From Desulfarculales bacterium UBA696 (GTDB taxonomy: Bacteria; Desulfobacterota; Syntrophobacteria; Syntrophobacterales; Syntrophobacteraceae): a stretch of DNA of 64,000 bases. Numbering within the stretch: the first letter of the stretch is position 1; every line of letters begins with the position of its first letter. Position numbers and translations under genes: made by a program. The DNA lies in contig DBMO01000054.1 of NCBI GenBank assembly GCA_002298995.1, forward strand, positions 124,846 to 188,845. Reading direction: 5' to 3'. This document shows positions 15,618-24,228 of this stretch, in pieces. Under the pieces are notes generated by a model, which was not told the DNA's origin, made no database searches, and was given only the letters and a program-made list of their open reading frames with translations.

Positions 15618-16770
15618 TTTCTACGATGTCTATTACGCCAGCCTAAACCGCCAGGGAGAGGAGCTCTGCGGAGACCAGGTAAAGATTCTTCGCACGAAGG
15701 ACAGGACGCTGGTGGTCCTTTCGGACGGCTTGGGAAGCGGCGTGAAGGCCAACATCCTGGCCACCCTTACGACCGAAATCATCATGACAATGCTCCGCGA
15801 GTCCGTCCCGCTCAAGGAAATCATCGAAACCGTAATTGGCACGCTTCCCATTTCCAAAGAACGAGGAATCGCCTACTCGACTTTTGTGATAGTCGAAATT
15901 CACCACGAAACCAACCGATTCGACATCTTCAACTTCGACAGCCCTCCTGTCTTTTTTCTCAAAGAGGGATGCGTCGTTCAGATAGAGCATGAAGAGGTAT
16001 CCATTCTAGGTAAGAGCCTGTATTTCATGGGTGGCAAGATCGAAAGGGACGGTTTCATCGGGGTCGCCAGCGATGGGATACTGTACGCCGGTTTAGGGGT
16101 GTCTATGAATTTGGGATGGGGTTGGGACAACGTCGCCGATCATCTGGAGCAGGTTTTCAGGAAAAAGCCTCCTGCCTCCAAAGTCGTCGTCGATTCGGTC
16201 ACCGACGAGGCGAAAGCGCTATACGGCAACAACATCGGAGACGATGCAACCTTCGTCGGCATCTACGCACGCAAGCGAAACGACCTGATGGTCTTCACCG
16301 GCCCTCCGTTGAAAAAGGAGTGGGACAAATCTTATGTCGATCGGTTCCTGAGCTTCGATGGCAGAAAAGTCATCTGTGGCGGTACGACCAGCAACCTTGT
16401 CGCCCAGTACGGAGGCAAAAAAGCCGTCATTGAATCCGACACCATGACGCCAGACTGTCCCCCGATCGGCAGCATGACGGAAGTCGACCTGGTCACTGAA
16501 GGAATCTTCACGATGGCCGCCACTTTGAAAAAGCTGCAGGAATGTCGGGGGAATCTTGCAGCAGTGCCCGTGGAGCGTACAGGGCCTTCCATGCTAACAC
16601 GGGAGATGCTGTCGGCGGATTCGATCCATTTCCTGATCGGACAAAGCGTCAACCCTTATCATCAAAATCCCCTTCTGCCCAAGAACATCTCCATTCGACG
16701 CAACATTCTCGATCAAATCGTCAGTTTACTGAGAAGATATAACAAGGAAGTTCTCGTCGAATACTGCTGA
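15598..16770 (+). CDS. SpoIIE-family serine phosphatase
   Basis: 390 residues from ATG 15598 (GGAGAAG just upstream, inside the PAS gene). The first ~200 residues are a PP2C/SpoIIE phosphatase domain: VVLSDGLGSGVKANILATL carries a metal-binding Asp, GIAYSTFVIVEI and IGVASDGILYAGLG the later core motifs, and IGDDATFVGIYA the final Asp. The C-terminal ~150 residues (from VFTGPPLKK; includes GRKVICGGTTSNLVA) form a separate domain seen in SpoIIE-like proteins of hydrogenase-associated loci. The likely substrate is a phosphorylated anti-anti-sigma-like protein; none is encoded in the window. Confidence 0.85.
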   Translation: MAEKTNDFYDVYYASLNRQGEELCGDQVKILRTKDRTLVVLSDGLGSGVKANILATLTTEIIMTMLRESVPLKEIIETVIGTLPISKERGIAYSTFVIVEIHHETNRFDIFNFDSPPVFFLKEGCVVQIEHEEVSILGKSLYFMGGKIERDGFIGVASDGILYAGLGVSMNLGWGWDNVADHLEQVFRKKPPASKVVVDSVTDEAKALYGNNIGDDATFVGIYARKRNDLMVFTGPPLKKEWDKSYVDRFLSFDGRKVICGGTTSNLVAQYGGKKAVIESDTMTPDCPPIGSMTEVDLVTEGIFTMAATLKKLQECRGNLAAVPVERTGPSMLTREMLSADSIHFLIGQSVNPYHQNPLLPKNISIRRNILDQIVSLLRRYNKEVLVEYC

Positions 16771-16977
16771 GGCAAAAATCCTTGGCCTCCCTGATCAATG
16801 GGGTAACCGGCGAAACCTTATCGGCCGAATTGAAGCTCCCGTACAACCATTTTGAGGCGCCAGGCTCGGTTACTCAAAGCGACGGATTTGTGGCGGCAAG
16901 CAAGACCATGCATTTCCTTTTTCCCCAGCCAGCCCCATAATTGACGGACAACGCAGTGGTATTGCCTTACCACCATC
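16771..16977. other. Intergenic with an open frame lacking a start
   Basis: A plus-strand frame without a convincing start runs from within the SpoIIE 3' end to a TAA at 16938-16940, with protein-like text (SDGFVAASKTMHFLFPQ). It may be the decayed end of a lost gene. No ribosome-binding site or known motif is seen. Confidence 0.25.
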
Positions 16978-17140
16978 GACTACCGTTTCGGGCATGGCCG
17001 CGAGGGCGACATCGAATACCTCAAGCGCATGGGGGAAGAATACGGCTTTGCGGTGGATACCGTTTCCGGGTTCAAAATGGACGATACGGTGGTGAGCAGC
17101 ACAGCCATCCGTCAGATGATCCTCGCGGGGAATGTCCGGG
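16978..17140 (+). pseudogene. Internal fragment of ribF
   Basis: These 163 bp align without gaps to 22056-22218 inside the complete ribF gene, with about 11 mismatches, several of them synonymous. The fragment encodes the DYRFGHGREGD to VSSTAIRQMIL part of the FAD synthetase (nucleotidyltransferase) domain. It has no start, ends abruptly, and is joined directly to a copy of the TMTC-like gene's 3' end. Confidence 0.85.
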
Positions 17141-17211
17141 CGCTACCCCGATTGCACCAGCCAGCCCCCGGCAATGCCTCAGAACTAGACTGCAACTTCA
17201 GGCAATTGGAC
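17138..17211. repeat. Duplicate of the TMTC-like gene 3' end
   Basis: Copy of 13073-13146, fused at GGGCGCTACC to the ribF fragment. The three-base GGG at the junction is common to both sources, so recombination at short homology is plausible. Confidence 0.75.
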
Positions 17212-17230
17212 TCAACCCGGTATAAGTGGT

Positions 17231-17262
17231 ATGGTTTTGCGGTGGCATGGTTTTGCGGTGGT
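17231..17262. repeat. 16-bp tandem repeat, two copies
   Basis: ATGGTTTTGCGGTGGC (17231-17246) is followed directly by ATGGTTTTGCGGTGGT. It lies between the ribF/TMTC chimera and marC and adds to the signs of local rearrangement. Confidence 0.6.
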
Positions 17263-17347
17263 ATGTTTTTACGTGATTCAAGGAATTGCTGCTGAACTTC
17301 AGGAAGCCCTCCCCGAACGCGGTGCTTGTTCACGAAAAGGACAGTGT

Positions 17348-17986
17348 ATGTTTGCGTGGGCGGAGTATGTGAAAATCCTTGTTGCGGTGCTGGTCATTGT
17401 GAACCCGTTCGGGGCAATTCCCGCCTTTGTGAGCCTGGCCGGGTCCCAGCCCGAAGCTGAACGCAGGCGCACGGCTCAGATAACGGCACTGTCCGTGGGC
17501 GTAGTCCTTATCATGGCCTGCCTTTTCGGCGAATCGCTGCTGCGTTTTTTTGGCATAAGCATGGCGTCTTTTCGCGTCGGAGGCGGAATCCTGGTCATGC
17601 TACTGGCTGTAACGATGTTCAATGCCCAGCTTAGCGGAAGCAAACACACGCCCGAAGAGGCAAAAGAAGCCGAGCACAAGGCGGATATCGCAGTTGTGCC
17701 GCTCGCCGTGCCGCTTCTTTCAGGACCGGGCGCCATCAGCACCGTTATCATCTACATAGACCAGGCGCCTAGCTTGACCGATAAGGGCTTCATTGTCGGC
17801 ATATGCCTTGTCGTCGCTTTGGTGGTGTGGATAACTCTCCGGCTTGCCATCCCGATTGGCGCTGCATTGGGGAAAACGGGCATAAACATTGTAACCCGCC
17901 TGATGGGCCTGGTTCTGGCGGCTATTGCCGTCGAAATAATCGCCGGCGGTCTCGGCAAACTCTTTCCGGGGCTCATTCAGAGGTAG
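17348..17986 (+). CDS. MarC family integral membrane protein
   Basis: 212 residues, six predicted TM helices, the usual MarC/YhcE length. Motifs: VIVNPFGAIPAFVSL in the first helix pair, FRVGGGILVMLLAV in the middle, and VPLAVPLLSGPGAISTVII in the fourth segment. The start at ATG 17348 follows AAGGACAG; a longer frame from 17231 lies in the 16-bp repeat and is rejected. Function is unresolved: the family was once linked to multiple antibiotic resistance, and this was later disputed. It follows the rearranged ribF/TMTC scar. Confidence 0.85.
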   Translation: MFAWAEYVKILVAVLVIVNPFGAIPAFVSLAGSQPEAERRRTAQITALSVGVVLIMACLFGESLLRFFGISMASFRVGGGILVMLLAVTMFNAQLSGSKHTPEEAKEAEHKADIAVVPLAVPLLSGPGAISTVIIYIDQAPSLTDKGFIVGICLVVALVVWITLRLAIPIGAALGKTGINIVTRLMGLVLAAIAVEIIAGGLGKLFPGLIQR

Positions 17987-18156
17987 AGAAATATTGGAAT
18001 TTTAGGAATTGAACGCGTGTAAACGACTAATACTAATTTGCAGCGGGGGTGAGGGGAAACACCCATCTTGAGGAATTGAACAGTTTCAGCCCCAATTTGA
18101 GCGCTTATGCCGCGCCACTCCCCAGAGCGAGGACATCGCTTGCGATATGTTCCATT

Positions 18157-19221
18157 TCAGTGTTCCATCTTGCAGGACCGGTCAATCTGCTGGATGATAT
18201 CGCTATAATTCTCGAACTGAGTTTCGAAAATTTCGTCTTCAAAAACGCCGGGCATCAGAAGGTGCTTTAACGTTAAGAAATTGTTGTGTAAGAAATAGAG
18301 ATCCGGCAGTATCGCCGTCGAATTGCCGCCATCATCGTTCGAAAAAAGAACTGAATTAAACATTACATAAATCGTCTCTCCTTTCATGAAGACTACATCT
18401 TCATTCATTCCTATCACCCCACTCCCAAAGTCGTTGTACGGTTTGATGTATCTCTGTAGTGCGTTGCGCAGATCAGGGCCAAATTCCCTTGCCTGATTCT
18501 GGGCCAGGTGATAGGCGCTTGCATAGGAGCCAAAAGAGGTTATGGAGATGGCCGGCTTAGCCTCGAATCTATTGGACCCTGTTTGGGCATTAAACCTGGC
18601 GATTGCTTCGAGAAATTTCAACCTGAGACCGTAGTAGATCGAAAGGTAAATAAAGACACCGGCCTGTTGCTTAAAATCAGCATTCAGGTTCAAATATTCA
18701 GCCATCAGAAATTCGACAAGCTGGGTATTCCGGGCAGAGATATAACTTGCGAAAAATTGATCCGAGTCTATTCGATTGGAAAATAGAAACCCGGCACGGC
18801 TTGCAGATCCACATTGCTTCCACCACCTGAGTTGCACGGGGGCCCGGTGGTTCTCAATTTCAAGGTAGAGAGAGCTTTTCTTCAGATTGAGGAAATCACT
18901 ACAGTCCAACTGAAGCTGAACACCGCTTTCCGAGAAATCGACAATATCAATCTTTATTCTCTGGACGTCTGTTCCGTACCCGCACCCTCCACAATCGGGA
19001 TTCGAGCTTTGTCCACCCGAAGAACCCGGGTCCCGCGCAACCAGAATCCCATCAATCCCGTTTGATCCTAAAGCTCCTGAAAGAGCTGCCGGTGTAGGAA
19101 AGCGTGGAAATTTCCTCCTCGCACTGGATGGTCGAAAAGCCACAAAGGATTCCACCATTTCTCGAAAGCTTTGTTCATCCGTCATTTCTCGATAGCAGAA
19201 CTCGTCAATTTGATCGGCCAT
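18157..19221 (-). CDS. PilZ-like domain protein, hypothetical
   Basis: 354 residues from ATG 19221, preceded by GGAGGATTCTT. A segment at about residues 85-145 (KIDIVDFSESGVQLQLDCS, then YLEIENHRAPVQLRWWK) resembles a PilZ beta-barrel: D-x-S-x-x-G-hydrophobic followed by V-R/Q-W. The usual upstream RxxxR c-di-GMP motif is only partly evident (RRKFPRFP at about 38), so binding is uncertain. The long C-terminal half is predicted helical and has no known domain. A 42-nt stretch rich in Gly, Ser and Cys codons (GSSGGQSSNPDCGGCGYG) looks like a linker. Isolated on the minus strand. Confidence 0.55.
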   Translation of the reverse strand: MADQIDEFCYREMTDEQSFREMVESFVAFRPSSARRKFPRFPTPAALSGALGSNGIDGILVARDPGSSGGQSSNPDCGGCGYGTDVQRIKIDIVDFSESGVQLQLDCSDFLNLKKSSLYLEIENHRAPVQLRWWKQCGSASRAGFLFSNRIDSDQFFASYISARNTQLVEFLMAEYLNLNADFKQQAGVFIYLSIYYGLRLKFLEAIARFNAQTGSNRFEAKPAISITSFGSYASAYHLAQNQAREFGPDLRNALQRYIKPYNDFGSGVIGMNEDVVFMKGETIYVMFNSVLFSNDDGGNSTAILPDLYFLHNNFLTLKHLLMPGVFEDEIFETQFENYSDIIQQIDRSCKMEH

Positions 19222-19619
19222 AAGAATCCTCCGGCGCCAAAAATATCTACATTCACTGCGTGGTTGAGAACCAGCAATGCAGGATGCCGACTTAGTTCCC
19301 TTGTGTTCCAACCTGATAGATGGAATCTTGCTATTGCCTTCCCGGCAGATGTCTCGCTTCAGGGAGATATTACCAAGGGAATGGAATAGCATGGGCCCAT
19401 CCCACAACTCTATCCCTTCGATGGAGCTCTGTATTGGATCAATCGACAGACATCAGGAAAAGCTTGACACCTAGATAGACATTCTCATCGGATATTTTTC
19501 ATTTGTTCTGTAAAAGATGACTCCTTGCCAGTGAATGGAAAAGAAAATTGATCTAATTGGCCTTGGGGAAACCGATCGAATTGGCATTGAACGTCTAGGA
19601 GACGAGATAACTTTGGTCG
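19222..19619. other. Intergenic, nothing recognised
   Basis: 398 bp between two minus-strand genes. The right half (19480-19620) is A+T-rich. The minus-strand frame of the preceding gene extends to 19407, but its translation is not protein-like and the Shine-Dalgarno site favours 19221. Confidence 0.4.
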
Positions 19620-20867
19620 CTACTTGGATCTGAATCTAATTCCTCTGGTATATAAATGGCTTTTCTTTTTTAGAGCCTTGAGATCAACAGGAAGATCAAG
19701 AAACTCTGAGGCTTCGGACAGATTGCTGAAAGTTTTGCCATTTGCAAGATGAAAATTGATGAGAGCTTCCACATAGAATTTCAGTTGGAAAATGTAAGTA
19801 TCGATGCTCCTGCTTAATTCATTGTAATGCACAAATGCATTTCGCCTCATTCGCAAATGATCTAACACCTCCCTGTGATATTGAGGCTCCTGGAAAATAA
19901 AAGAGGTTCTTCGGATTGTTACTCCATAATTCCCTATTAAGGTATCTGTCAACCTTTCCATTACTGGCCAAAGTTTTAGAAACGAAATGTCAAAATTGCG
20001 GTAATCCAAAGCGCGCCCATATTCGCGAATTGCCCATTCAAGATCAGCCCTGTAATTGTGCATCTGCAACAGTTTTCTGACTCTTTTCTCGCGTCTGTAA
20101 AAGTCCTCCATTTGGGGGCCTATTGTCTTTACTGTAATCGGGCCCTGGTAATAAGGGTCATACCACCATGACTCCTTTAGAGGATTGGCTGTTCCTGGCT
20201 GGACAATATGTATCGGTCCCAATACAATTGTGTTTATTGGCGTCCGAACATCGCCAATTGTGATTCGGAATAATCCATAATTTTCATTGAGATTCCAAAT
20301 TCCACGTAGCAGGTCAAGCGCCTCAAACCCTTTGTGGAAGGCCTCTTCTGGTGAACGAGCGGAAAGGAAAAGGAGAACCGGCAAATAAGTCTTTGGTGGA
20401 TCGGTACATAAGGGCCGGCAGGCCATCTCCTCAATCATTTCTTCAGCTTCAGCATCTTCAGTATAGGCTTTTGAGATTTTCCTTCCAAAACTAATGATTA
20501 TGTTATCGACCTTGCAGCGCTTCATCTGTTCGCGTGGTTGAATGGATAAAGAGGTAGAAATGACATATCTGGTCTTCGGCTGCATAATAAACTCGACTTC
20601 AAGCTCTTTAACCTGTTTTAAAATACTTTCTAGTTCAATTGCTCCTTTTCGTGCTGCTGCAAAAAGAGCTTGGTTGAAGATACGCAGTTTTTCACCTTCT
20701 GGAATCTCAGGGCGGAATTCAATAAAGCTGAACAAGCTCGCTGAGCAGTCCCAGAAATCAGGACCTCCGAAAGTGATACCGCCGGATTCATCTGAATGCT
20801 TGCAGGCTCCTAGCCTGCTTGCGAGTCTTTGGCCGCTAGAACCTTCTCTTTTCCATTTTGCTGCCAT
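19620..20867 (-). CDS. Hypothetical protein with a HEPN-type RxxxxH motif
   Basis: 415 residues, no signal or TM. Near the C terminus a predicted helix carries LRMRRNAFVHYNELS, with Arg342 and His347 in the RxxxxH arrangement of HEPN domains. The context (about 75 residues from the end, preceded by YRNFDISFLKLWPVMERLT) resembles Apea-like HEPN proteins. HEPN domains are frequently RNases in toxins and defence proteins, but many are non-catalytic. The N-terminal ~280 residues are unrecognised. No antitoxin partner (MNT nucleotidyltransferase) is adjacent. The gene is A+T-richer than its neighbours and lies next to a tRNA, hinting at acquisition. Confidence 0.6.
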   Translation of the reverse strand: MAAKWKREGSSGQRLASRLGACKHSDESGGITFGGPDFWDCSASLFSFIEFRPEIPEGEKLRIFNQALFAAARKGAIELESILKQVKELEVEFIMQPKTRYVISTSLSIQPREQMKRCKVDNIIISFGRKISKAYTEDAEAEEMIEEMACRPLCTDPPKTYLPVLLFLSARSPEEAFHKGFEALDLLRGIWNLNENYGLFRITIGDVRTPINTIVLGPIHIVQPGTANPLKESWWYDPYYQGPITVKTIGPQMEDFYRREKRVRKLLQMHNYRADLEWAIREYGRALDYRNFDISFLKLWPVMERLTDTLIGNYGVTIRRTSFIFQEPQYHREVLDHLRMRRNAFVHYNELSRSIDTYIFQLKFYVEALINFHLANGKTFSNLSEASEFLDLPVDLKALKKKSHLYTRGIRFRSK

Positions 20868-20879
20868 AACAGAATCCTA

Positions 20880-21066
20880 ATTTCGGTGTCAGTGGCCGAG
20901 GGCGACTTGGAGCTTTTACTTAACACAAGCTTACATCTTCTGTATAGACGACAGCAACGCGGAGAAGATAGACCCGTTGAGCAGCCCGGACCCGGAGCCA
21001 AGGAAACTGGCGTCGGACCTGATAGATCAGGTGAGAAGCCGCATGGTAGCGTCGAGGCAACTCTAA
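20880..21066 (+). pseudogene. Possible C-terminal gene remnant
   Basis: An open frame without a start ends at TAA 21064-21066. Its last ~40 codons (IDDSNAEKIDPLSSPDPEP, then RKLASDLIDQVRSRMVASRQL) look like real protein. The remaining ~440 bp before the tRNA show nothing further. Low certainty. Confidence 0.25.
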
Positions 21067-21505
21067 CCCCTTACTCTCGAGTCTCTCCTGAATTCCGCGT
21101 CAACGTAAAGCCTTTCTGCTTTTATTCATGTCATCTAGGATAGACTTTTATGACATCTTAGATTTTCTATCTCTCTATAACTAATTACAAGATCATAGCT
21201 ATCGTGTTACTTTTTGCGCGCCGGTTGGGGGTGCGATTTGGGGTACAGGGGTACTCGGGAAAAGCGGGTTCCGCCGCTGGAAGGGGTTCGGACTTGGGAC
21301 GTCGGCAAGTCGCCAGTGCTAACGCGATTCGGATCATAAAGTGTAAAACCGCCAGGATCAGGCTGAAAGCTCCCGCCGTGGGTTTGAATTCTCGCAGTGG
21401 ATGGTGAAGTACATTCCAGTGAGCTTTAAACAATATGCGTGCACGCAATATGCACATAAGGCAACCAGCTAATAAAAAAGGGCTTGCGATTGCCCGCAAA
21501 CCCGA

Positions 21506-21589
21506 TGCCGAAGCGGGGACTCGAACCCCGACAGGAATACTCCCACTAGACCCTGAACCTAGCGCGTCTACCAGTTCCGCCACTTCGGC
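21506..21589 (-). tRNA. tRNA-Leu (anticodon CAG)
   Basis: On the minus strand the acceptor stem GCCGAAG pairs with CTTCGGC, followed by discriminator A. The D-arm GGCGGAACTGGTAGACGCGC is typical of tRNA-Leu, the anticodon loop is TTCAGGG (CAG at positions 34-36), there is a long variable arm (TGGGAGTATTCCTGT), and the T-arm has GGGGTTCGAGTCCCC. CCA is not encoded, so it must be added by the nucleotidyltransferase. The ribF frame's upstream extension crosses this gene, which shows that extension is not real. Confidence 0.95.
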
Positions 21590-21683
21590 AAAATCACTTG
21601 ATAATAAAGTGCGAATACCGTATTCTAAAAGTCTTTACCTGTCAAGGCGTTTTAGACTTTTTTCGGAAGGTGTTGCCCTTCGT

Positions 21684-22619
21684 ATGGAAGTGTTTAGAGG
21701 TATCGATTCGATTCGGGGGAGGTTGAAAAACCCCGCCGTTACAATAGGCAATTTCGACGGTGTCCACAGGGGCCATCAGGCCCTGTTTCTAAAGGTCAAG
21801 CAGTGGGCCTCGAAACTCGACGGGCAATCGGTGGTTATTACTTTCCACCCTCACCCGCTCCAGGTTCTTTTTCCCGATAAGCAACTCACCTTTATTACAT
21901 CCCACGAGCAAAAGCTCGAACTCATCGAGTCCTGCGGCATCGATGCAACCGTTGTGATCCCATTTGATCATGAGTTTGCAGGGATTTCGGCCGAAAGTTT
22001 CGTGACCGACCTGCTGGTGGACAAAATCGGGATCAAGGCGATAGTTGTCGGCTACGACTACCGTTTCGGGCATGGCCGCCAAGGCGACATAGAATACCTC
22101 AAGCGCATGGGAGAACAATACGGCTTTGCGGTGGATACCGTTGCCGGGTTCAAAACAGACGATACGGTGGTGAGCAGTACGGCCATCCGCCAGATGATCC
22201 TCGCGGGGAATGTCCGGGATGCGAGAAAACTTTTGGGGCGTTTTTTCGAGGTTAGCGGAACGGTTATCGAGGGCAGAAAAAGGGGCGCAAGCCTTGGATT
22301 TCCGACTGCAAACCTTCGAGTTACCTCTCAGGCATCCCCACGCACCGGGGTCTATGTGGTCGAGGCCGAAATAGAGGGAAAGACCTACGGGGGGGCCGCC
22401 AACCTCGGATACAATCCAACTTTCGGCGACGTCGACCTGAGCCTCGAGGTGCACCTTTTCGATTTCAACCAGGATGTTTACGGAAAGCCGATCTCTGTGA
22501 GATTCATAGACAGGCTTCGCGATGAGAAACGTTTTTCGGGGCCGGACGAGTTGATTGAGCAGATTAGAAAAGATGTGTCAAAGGCCAGGGAAATTCTGTC
22601 AGGAATGCGCGGCAAGTAA
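21684..22619 (+). CDS. ribF: Bifunctional riboflavin kinase / FAD synthetase
   Basis: 311 residues from ATG 21684, the usual RibF length. The FAD synthetase half has TIGNFDGVHRGHQALF (nucleotide-binding HxGH-like motif), VVGYDYRFGHGRQGD and VSSTAIRQMILAGNVRDA. The riboflavin kinase half has GRKRGASLGFPTANL (the conserved G-PTAN motif) and AANLGYNPTFG. It makes FMN and then FAD from riboflavin in the cytoplasm. The gene is divergent from the neighbouring tRNA-Leu and seems monocistronic. Part of it (22056-22218) is duplicated as a diverged fragment at 16978-17140. Confidence 0.95.
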   Translation: MEVFRGIDSIRGRLKNPAVTIGNFDGVHRGHQALFLKVKQWASKLDGQSVVITFHPHPLQVLFPDKQLTFITSHEQKLELIESCGIDATVVIPFDHEFAGISAESFVTDLLVDKIGIKAIVVGYDYRFGHGRQGDIEYLKRMGEQYGFAVDTVAGFKTDDTVVSSTAIRQMILAGNVRDARKLLGRFFEVSGTVIEGRKRGASLGFPTANLRVTSQASPRTGVYVVEAEIEGKTYGGAANLGYNPTFGDVDLSLEVHLFDFNQDVYGKPISVRFIDRLRDEKRFSGPDELIEQIRKDVSKAREILSGMRGK

Positions 22620-22701
22620 CGAAGACCCTCTCGGGGGAATGTCGCCCCCCGCGATCCGCAACGGCACGGCATCCTAATCAGGCACCCGTCGAAACCGGTT
22701 C

Positions 22702-23325
22702 TTACTTCTCCACACACTCGATGCTTGTTTCGCCTGTTTCCTGCGATATCCAACCATTTTTCAAATCCAGCAACTCCTCGATGCCGATGCTTTTCTCCGA
22801 TTGGCCAGGCTGCATAGCCAAAGCCTGTTTGCCGCCGATTTTGATCTCGATGGCCGCGATTGCAGGTTTTCGGCTAAAAATTACGAAATCGGCACCGTCG
22901 GTAAATGAGAATGCAAGATAGACCGAATTTCCGCTGTCAGTTCGGAAAAATCCCTGCCCTTCAACCTTCCCGAGCCGGTGAAAATAGAGGCCTTCCTGCT
23001 TTTCGGCCGCAAGATCCAGATCATTCACATCCGGAAGGCCGGCCTTTTCCTTCAGATGCTTCGCGAGTTGCGAAAGCATCTTCTTGATTGGCAGTTTCAT
23101 CCTCAGGCCAAAATCGGCCGCCACGTCCGGATATATTCTTAGTATATTTTCCAAGTCCGCCTGCAAGCCGGATGGCAGCTGCAGCATGAAATCCCAAAAG
23201 TTGTCCAGGAACGGTTCAAGGATAGACCTCACCATCTCCGCCGGCACGGCCCCGAGCAGCATCTGCTGTCTGACACTCCCGAAAACAAGTTCCGGAAATC
23301 TATCGAGGAGTTCATTCTTTTTCAT
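22702..23325 (-). CDS. Hypothetical protein, end of the ald operon
   Basis: 207 residues from ATG 23325. No signal peptide. The first half is predicted helical (LLDRFPELVFGSVRQQMLLG; LLSQL-type helices to about 100), the second half beta-rich (VYLAFSFTDGADFVIF, IAAIEIKIGG). The start is 2 bp beyond the stop of the upstream gene, so the pair is translationally coupled. Family unknown. It is the last of four closely spaced minus-strand genes beginning with alanine dehydrogenase. Confidence 0.65.
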   Translation of the reverse strand: MKKNELLDRFPELVFGSVRQQMLLGAVPAEMVRSILEPFLDNFWDFMLQLPSGLQADLENILRIYPDVAADFGLRMKLPIKKMLSQLAKHLKEKAGLPDVNDLDLAAEKQEGLYFHRLGKVEGQGFFRTDSGNSVYLAFSFTDGADFVIFSRKPAIAAIEIKIGGKQALAMQPGQSEKSIGIEELLDLKNGWISQETGETSIECVEK

Positions 23326-23326
23326 A

Positions 23327-24187
23327 TCACGCCCGGCGAAAGATGGACAAAACCTCCTCGAACACGCATTTCCGGTGTTCAGCCAGAAGATACCTGTTCG
23401 CATGCTCCATCTTGTTTTCGAAGTTGAATTGCCGCATCAGTTTCAGAACAAAGGGTTTCCGGTCATCACCCTGGAGCCACCCGAAGAGAGTCTTTTCCCA
23501 TTTACCTCCCTCAAAACCGGGCCTCCTGGAATCCTCATCAATTATATCGCCCCTTAAAACGTGCTCGAACAGACGGCGGAATTTCTTGATTGCCGCATCA
23601 ACCCCGCTTTCACATATCTCAAGGTCGTTTCGGACCATATCGATAACAAGGTAGACCAGCCAGACCAGGGTCTTATAGCGCAAGATTCTATCCTGATCCG
23701 ATTTTGCTTTTGTGCCCTCACGGGAAAAAAGCTGCATGAAAGGCGCAATATCTTTAGAGACCGCGGGCCATGATCTCCTGCCAAAGATGGTTTTTACTAA
23801 AACGCAAACCGCTTCCTGCTGATGCGGCACTATGATTCTGTCATCCTCGATGCCCGGATCTATCCCGAAAGAGTCTTCCAGGACGGCCTGAACCGTTTCG
23901 CTTTCCCTAAAAAGGATGAAATGCGTTGGGGAGATGGATGCCCTGACGCGTTCAAGAGCGTAGCACAAGAGATAGGACCGGATTGCATCGCCAGTTGCCG
24001 CAATTCCATCTTTTGCCTGACAGCAAATCCTTTTCGCCAGAATTTCCCTGTCCCTCAATAGAATCTCGGCCAATGGGGCCAGCGACGGAGCAGCTGTCCA
24101 GACATGGATGTGGTTGTCTATTAGTTCTTCTATCCGGGGAGCCTCTACAGATGAAGGCATCTTTGCTTCGCCCTTGTTCAGATTCAT
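23327..24187 (-). CDS. Hypothetical protein in the ald operon
   Basis: 286 residues from ATG 24187 (GGGCGGG 6 nt upstream; ATG 24193 is an alternative). Largely predicted helical and without known motifs. It carries ICCQAKDG and several charged blocks, and ends RKCVFEEVLSIFRRA. There is no TM segment. It lies between a degenerate receiver gene (42 bp upstream) and the 207-residue unknown with coupled translation, so the two unknown proteins probably act together. Confidence 0.65.
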   Translation of the reverse strand: MNLNKGEAKMPSSVEAPRIEELIDNHIHVWTAAPSLAPLAEILLRDREILAKRICCQAKDGIAATGDAIRSYLLCYALERVRASISPTHFILFRESETVQAVLEDSFGIDPGIEDDRIIVPHQQEAVCVLVKTIFGRRSWPAVSKDIAPFMQLFSREGTKAKSDQDRILRYKTLVWLVYLVIDMVRNDLEICESGVDAAIKKFRRLFEHVLRGDIIDEDSRRPGFEGGKWEKTLFGWLQGDDRKPFVLKLMRQFNFENKMEHANRYLLAEHRKCVFEEVLSIFRRA

Positions 24188-24228
24188 CAGCATCCCGCCC
24201 GGTACGGGCTCCGAGGAGTGCGTGCTCG

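Noticed and set aside
21435..21683. Upstream extension of the ribF frame
   Set aside because: It crosses the tRNA-Leu gene in antisense; RibF homologues begin at the ATG at 21684.
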